A stretch of DNA of 15,292 bases from Actinomycetota bacterium. Lineage in GTDB: Bacteria > Actinomycetota > Thermoleophilia > RBG-16-64-13. The stretch is from positions 1-15,292 of the forward strand of contig PMIZ01000506.1 in NCBI GenBank assembly GCA_003157225.1, given 5' to 3'. The notes below the pieces were generated by a model. It saw nothing but the letters and a program-made list of their open reading frames with translations. It was not told the origin of the DNA and did no database searches. How positions within the stretch are numbered: position 1 is the first letter of the stretch; every line of letters begins with the position of its first letter. Shown one piece after another: positions 12,103 to 15,292 of this stretch. The position numbers were made by a program, and so were the translations under genes.

Positions 12103-13314
12103 TCAAACCACCAACTCGAACTCATCGATGAATGATTCGAAGGACGCTCTCCAGGCACGAACGTGCCGCCCATCGTCGTCGAGAGGGGCATCCTCGAACC
12201 GAGTGCCAAGATACGTGACGTTCAGCTCTGCGTTCTGCAGCCACTCGAGCACCCAGGCAATCCTGTCCGGTCCAGGCCGCAGCGCGACCAGTTCGTCTGT
12301 GGCGCCGCACAGTCGTTCGATCAGATGAGCCTTTGCTGCTGCAACGTTGTTGCGCGATTCTCGCCATGTCGGAACATCTCTTGCAGAACCTCCAGCTTTC
12401 AGAGCCTCGAACAAGGCCGCTGATGATGCGGTACGGTCCCCTTCCAGAAGCCTCAGCAACCGCGCGTCGCGTATGCGCTGAAGGTCCTTTTCAGGACGAT
12501 AGTAGGCAGTAGTACCGAGGGCGAAAAACTTGGGAAACGCACCACCACCATCTCGTTCCTCAAAGTTCTCGAAGTTGAGCCTGCGGCATTTCCTCTCGTA
12601 GCCACCGGCGAAAGCGGCCGCTCCCACGGCAAGGCAGGCGAGACCAAATGTGTCCGCGAAGTTCACGACCACCTCGCGACCTAGGCGCTGTCCGACGAAG
12701 TGCGACGCCATGAGAAGCATGCGAGCGACGTCTTGGTTCACGGCGACACTCCCGCTACTGCGGGATGTCTCGGCGAATATGTAGATCCCTGGCAGTTCCC
12801 GTCTGGCAGTGAGATGGTCCAAGATGGTGTCGAAATGCCTCCGAATCGCCACCTCGGACACACCAACGGCAATGAGAGACTGCGGGCTCAAACCGGCTGC
12901 GACCGAGATCGCGGTGTCCAGCCAACGTAGGAACTCATCCACCGATTGGTCGGACTCCGATATCAGTGGTGTCGGCAGAATGATCCTGGACACGCCCCTG
13001 GTCTTCTGCCAGTCTGCAGCAGCACCAAGAATGGCGGCCACCTGTTCGTCGGTCATCGATGGAAGAGCCGTGCGCTCGACCATTGTCGGAATCCATGGAT
13101 ATGACTCCAAGCATTTCACGGCCCGGCCGCACGTTTCCGAGTCGAGTTCCCACAGATACGAGTCCGGATCGAACAGAATGAATCTGTCGCGAGATGTCGG
13201 AGCTTGCCGACTCTCAGCATTCTCCAGTGGACACCCGACCGCGTGAAGCACAACTCCATGCGGGGCTGTGCTTGCGGGGAGATTCCAGGCCCACATCGAG
13301 TTATAGAGAAACAT
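12103..13314 (-). CDS. Unrecognised 403-residue protein, third gene of a nuclease-kinase operon
   Basis: I do not recognise a family. The protein is soluble, with no signal peptide or clear membrane segment. It begins MFLYNSMWAWNLPAS and alternates hydrophobic strands and helices in a TIM-barrel-like manner: GVSRIILPTPLI, PQSLIAVGVSEVAI, LPGIYIFAETSRSSGS, VVNFADTFGLACLAVGAAAF. Then comes a basic patch, AGGYERKCRRLNFENFEERD. The last ~130 residues are helical with Arg/Asp-rich surfaces. Repeated Glu/Asp/His at strand ends would suit an enzyme, but no motif can be named. Its ATG shares one base with the kinase stop (TGATG), so translation is coupled. It may be a kinase substrate or the effector. 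Confidence 0.75.
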   Translation of the reverse strand: MFLYNSMWAWNLPASTAPHGVVLHAVGCPLENAESRQAPTSRDRFILFDPDSYLWELDSETCGRAVKCLESYPWIPTMVERTALPSMTDEQVAAILGAAADWQKTRGVSRIILPTPLISESDQSVDEFLRWLDTAISVAAGLSPQSLIAVGVSEVAIRRHFDTILDHLTARRELPGIYIFAETSRSSGSVAVNQDVARMLLMASHFVGQRLGREVVVNFADTFGLACLAVGAAAFAGGYERKCRRLNFENFEERDGGGAFPKFFALGTTAYYRPEKDLQRIRDARLLRLLEGDRTASSAALFEALKAGGSARDVPTWRESRNNVAAAKAHLIERLCGATDELVALRPGPDRIAWVLEWLQNAELNVTYLGTRFEDAPLDDDGRHVRAWRASFESFIDEFELVV

Positions 13315-14111
13315 CAGACAACCTCCCCAGCCAGAGCGGCTACTATGTCACTGGGCATCGGGCGCATCGCCGGAACCAGCTCCATCATGGCCCCTATCAT
13401 GTCAGCAACTATGGGGCTACAGCGAGCCTGGGCCGGCACGAGCGGGGCGCGCGAAGCACGCAACATGGCCGTCTGATTCCTGCCGAATGGATGGTCACCT
13501 ACAACAGCCTCGTAGGCTGTGACCCCGAGCGAATACACATCTGACTTCGTGGTGAGATTCCGCTCACCGCGCGCCTGTTCGGGCGACATGTAGCCTAGTG
13601 TCCCTGGCGAGCCGGCGCCGACCGTCAGCGTGGTCATGTCCAGACAACGTGCCACTCCAAGGTCGACAAGAACGCCCCTCCCGTCCGGTGTCACGATCGT
13701 ATTCTCTGGTTTGATGTCCCTGTGGACCACTCTCTGCGCCCAGATTGCATCAAGCCCATCGGCAAGGCTCGCAATCAGAAGGGGCGCAGTCGACACGTCG
13801 AACGTGCCCGCGTCCAGCTCGTTCCGTAGATTCTCACCCCCTACGAACTCAGTGGCTATGAAGGGAAGTGACTGTCCTCTGAAGGTCACTGAGCCGTAGT
13901 CGACAGGACGAACTATCGATGGATGCCGGATCAGCCTCAGAGCCTGGATTTCGCGCTCCCCACGTTCGGCCCAGCTTCCCGAGACAATCTTGACCACAAC
14001 GTCCGTGCCGTCGGGCGCGGTCCCGCGGAACACGGAACCCTGTGCGCCCGCAGGAATCGCCTGGGTGAGCCGATAGTCAGGCAGACAGTCCCGAGCCTCA
14101 GCGAGATCCAA
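13314..14111 (-). CDS. Hanks-type Ser/Thr protein kinase
   Basis: From the chosen TTG the protein is 265 residues, a bare kinase domain with no membrane segment or PASTA/FHA part. The glycine-rich loop is weak (AGAQGSVFRG, residues 21-30). Lys41 (VVVKIV) and Glu54 (REIQALRLI) are the ATP-binding pair. The catalytic loop is VVHRDIKPENTIV (Asp132). The metal-binding DFG is DLG (Asp150). GTLGYMSPEQARG and SDVYSLGVTAYE follow. All catalytic residues are present, so it should be active. The TTG at 14109-14111 follows the preceding stop by one base (TGACTTG), with GGGG six bases upstream; a GTG at 14207 would overlap the first gene by 95 bp and has no ribosome binding site. The start is uncertain. 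Confidence 0.85.
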   Translation of the reverse strand: MDLAEARDCLPDYRLTQAIPAGAQGSVFRGTAPDGTDVVVKIVSGSWAERGEREIQALRLIRHPSIVRPVDYGSVTFRGQSLPFIATEFVGGENLRNELDAGTFDVSTAPLLIASLADGLDAIWAQRVVHRDIKPENTIVTPDGRGVLVDLGVARCLDMTTLTVGAGSPGTLGYMSPEQARGERNLTTKSDVYSLGVTAYEAVVGDHPFGRNQTAMLRASRAPLVPAQARCSPIVADMIGAMMELVPAMRPMPSDIVAALAGEVV

Positions 14112-14112
14112 G

Positions 14113-14835
14113 TCAGGCCCCAACCAGCTGGTCAGACAACGCCCATCGGCCGTTGGCCTGACATGGGTCAGCCAGTAGCCGAACGGCAAGCTGCCACTTC
14201 TGAGCACACGCCGCGGCAGGCGTCCTACGCGCCCTCAGTACAACCTCTGCGTCACCGTCCGGCTGCAACTCGATGATTCCAACCCCCGCGTCGCGAGCAG
14301 TCACCAGGAGGTGTTGGCGGGCCTGCCCGCTCCCCAGTTTGGGAAGGGCAACGTAGGAGTAGTCGGCGCGCCTCTTGTTGTCACGTGCCTGCCGCACCGC
14401 CGCGCGCCAGTCCTTCAGTTTCGCCTCCACAGCTATGAAATGGCGAGGACTTGCCTCTCCCCAAGATCCAACAGCCCACGACCGACCCTCCTGCTGCACC
14501 AGCCCGCCTCGAAGAAACGGCTCCAGGTAACGGGCTCGAAGCTCATCAGCAGCTATGTAGGTCAGCGAGCTGAGTCGAGTCGAGGTGACTTTGCCCTCAC
14601 GCCAAATGAGAGCCAAGACCATGATCTGGGCAACAGACAGACGCGAGAGTTTGCTGGCAACACCCGCAGCATCTGTGACAGCCGAAAGGCCAGCGGGTAG
14701 GATAGCGTACATGATGTCGACTACGCGGGCACCATCCGGCACTTCACAGGCAACCGCATAGGGGCCCTTGGGAATGAGCAGGCGTGGAATAGAACGCGTG
14801 AGCGGGGCAATCATCTCCGATTCGAGTTCGAACAC
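14113..14835 (-). CDS. PD-(D/E)XK nuclease-like protein with an inserted winged helix
   Basis: This 240-residue protein is the first gene of the operon. A possible nuclease core is split: Asp40 in GARVVDIMYA, then Glu137-x-Lys139 in RHFIAVEAKLKDW, then Gln149 in AVRQARDNKRRADYSYVALP, and a last strand-rich part (DAGVGIIELQPDGDAEVVLRA). Between Asp40 and the ExK, residues 65-125 look like a winged helix (LSVAQIMVLALIWREGKVTS, LSSLTYIAADELRARYLEPF, LRGGLVQQEGRSWAVG). The pattern fits restriction-like nucleases of the group that includes DUF2161-type proteins, but family membership is inferred. GTG at 14833-14835 has AAGGGGG eight bases upstream; another GTG at 14844 overlaps that site and is less likely. 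Confidence 0.65.
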   Translation of the reverse strand: MFELESEMIAPLTRSIPRLLIPKGPYAVACEVPDGARVVDIMYAILPAGLSAVTDAAGVASKLSRLSVAQIMVLALIWREGKVTSTRLSSLTYIAADELRARYLEPFLRGGLVQQEGRSWAVGSWGEASPRHFIAVEAKLKDWRAAVRQARDNKRRADYSYVALPKLGSGQARQHLLVTARDAGVGIIELQPDGDAEVVLRARRTPAAACAQKWQLAVRLLADPCQANGRWALSDQLVGA

Positions 14836-15084
14836 GAGTTCCACCCCCTTCTGTATCTTGCAGCAGCCCTTAGACGACTCACCTGCACCAGCCTACCAGA
14901 GGCCTAGCACTTCTCCTCTCGGACTTTTGGAGTACTCCATCAATTGGACACGACGTGCTCATAGTCCTGTCTTCAAGTGCGCCCCACCCCGCCGGCAGGG
15001 CGCGTCTTTCGGCGAGCCAACGGCAGCCCTGCAGACTGCATCTATGGCCCTTCGCCCAGTCTAGCAGCACCCTTGGATAGAAAC
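14836..15084. other. Gap upstream of the three-gene operon
   Basis: No supportable gene on either strand; the open frames here lack ribosome binding sites and family features. It must hold the operon's promoter, which could not be fixed. A perfect 10-bp palindrome GGAGTACTCC lies at 14929-14938, about 95 bases before the first start, and could be an operator. Confidence 0.45.
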
Positions 15085-15106
15085 GGGGGCGCCTTTCGGC
15101 GCCCCC
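15085..15106 (-). terminator. Strong hairpin terminator after the hydrogenase-gamma-like gene
   Basis: GGGGGCGCC-TTTC-GGCGCCCCC is a perfect nine-base-pair GC stem with a four-base loop (GAAA on the minus strand). On the minus strand it is followed by GTTTCTAT, a short U-rich tract. It lies 90 bases after the stop at 15196 and insulates that gene from the island. Confidence 0.75.
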
Positions 15107-15195
15107 AAGAGAGCAGCACAACATATTGCCAGAAGCCCCAACGATCACCGTCAGCGCCCAGGTGCCCGACCTAGTGGCGAGCGTGTGTTGCGGCG

Positions 15196-15292
15196 CTACA
15201 ACTCGTCCGGCAACTCCTTCAGCTCCGCGAGCGAGAACACCGGCCCGTCCACACACACATACTTCGGCCCCACGTTGCAGCGGCCACAGATG
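15196..15292 (-). CDS. Hydrogenase/sulfur-reductase gamma (AsrB-like) FAD and iron-sulfur subunit, C-terminus only
   Basis: The frame enters from the right edge and ends at TAG (15196-15198). The last 32 residues read ICGRCNVGPKYVCVDGPVF, then SLAELKELPDEL. The cysteine pattern C-x2-C-x8-C followed by DGPVF marks the [2Fe-2S]-binding C-terminus of the ferredoxin-NAD(P) reductase-like gamma subunits of NiFe hydrogenases, sulfite reductase AsrB and heterodisulfide-reductase complexes; PyrK is a more distant relative. It passes electrons between NAD(P)H and an iron-sulfur partner in anaerobes. Which complex it serves cannot be told from this part. Confidence 0.8.
   Translation of the reverse strand, partial: ICGRCNVGPKYVCVDGPVFSLAELKELPDEL

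Noticed and set aside
14879..15256. Open frames over the gap and the right-edge gene (also 14768-15064 on the plus strand)
   Set aside because: They cross the terminator hairpin and antisense sequence and have no ribosome binding site or family feature.
1..15292. CRISPR array, tRNA or rRNA genes, intact insertion sequence
   Set aside because: No regular spacer-repeat array, no cloverleaf or rRNA sequence, and no transposase reading frame was seen on either strand.

Overview
The window reads as a chromosomal accessory island from a GC-rich bacterium, probably an anaerobic actinobacterium-like lineage. That placement is an inference and is weak. It rests on GC-rich coding sequence, frequent GTG/TTG starts, two promoters placed so that transcripts would be leaderless, and the tail of a hydrogenase-gamma/AsrB-like FAD-iron-sulfur subunit at the right edge. 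No rRNA, tRNA, CRISPR array, intact transposase or integrase was found.

Left part (1-7300): the tail of a medium-chain alcohol dehydrogenase; a membrane-anchored repeat protein of beta-propeller type; a wrecked hicA copy next to a tiny fragment of the same gene family that sits at the right edge; an intact hipBA pair; a DUF1801 remnant; a two-gene unit of a DUF169 protein and an isochorismatase-fold protein lacking the usual Asp-Lys-Cys triad; an intact hicAB pair; and a sugar isomerase/epimerase-like TIM barrel.

Middle part (7300-12040): a toxin-antitoxin island almost wholly on the minus strand. Intact pairs are HEPN-MNT (the MNT carries a winged helix) and RHH-PIN. Two HigBA-type loci each keep a complete antitoxin, but the toxin is cut down: one truncated, one with an internal deletion. 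Between them lie fragments of PIN, DUF5131 (Gp37/Gp68) and Mrr genes. Two repeat families run through this part: a ~95-bp element (R1; three copies plus a partial one) and the 3' end of mrr (three copies). R1 always lies at the 3' end of one minus-strand unit and the 5' side of the next, so the arrangement looks cassette-like.

Right part (12100-14840): a tightly coupled three-gene minus-strand operon. It encodes a PD-(D/E)XK-like protein that seems to carry a winged helix inserted in its nuclease core, a soluble Hanks-type Ser/Thr kinase, and a 403-residue protein I do not recognise. The genes are joined by TGACTTG and TGATG junctions. Its setting in a toxin/restriction graveyard makes it the best candidate here for an undescribed defence or stress-signalling system. 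After a gap with a strong minus-strand terminator, the window ends in the hydrogenase-gamma-like gene.

Overall, this is a hotspot where toxin, restriction and defence genes arrive, recombine through repeats and decay. In the damaged toxin-antitoxin loci it is the toxin that is broken and the antitoxin that survives.
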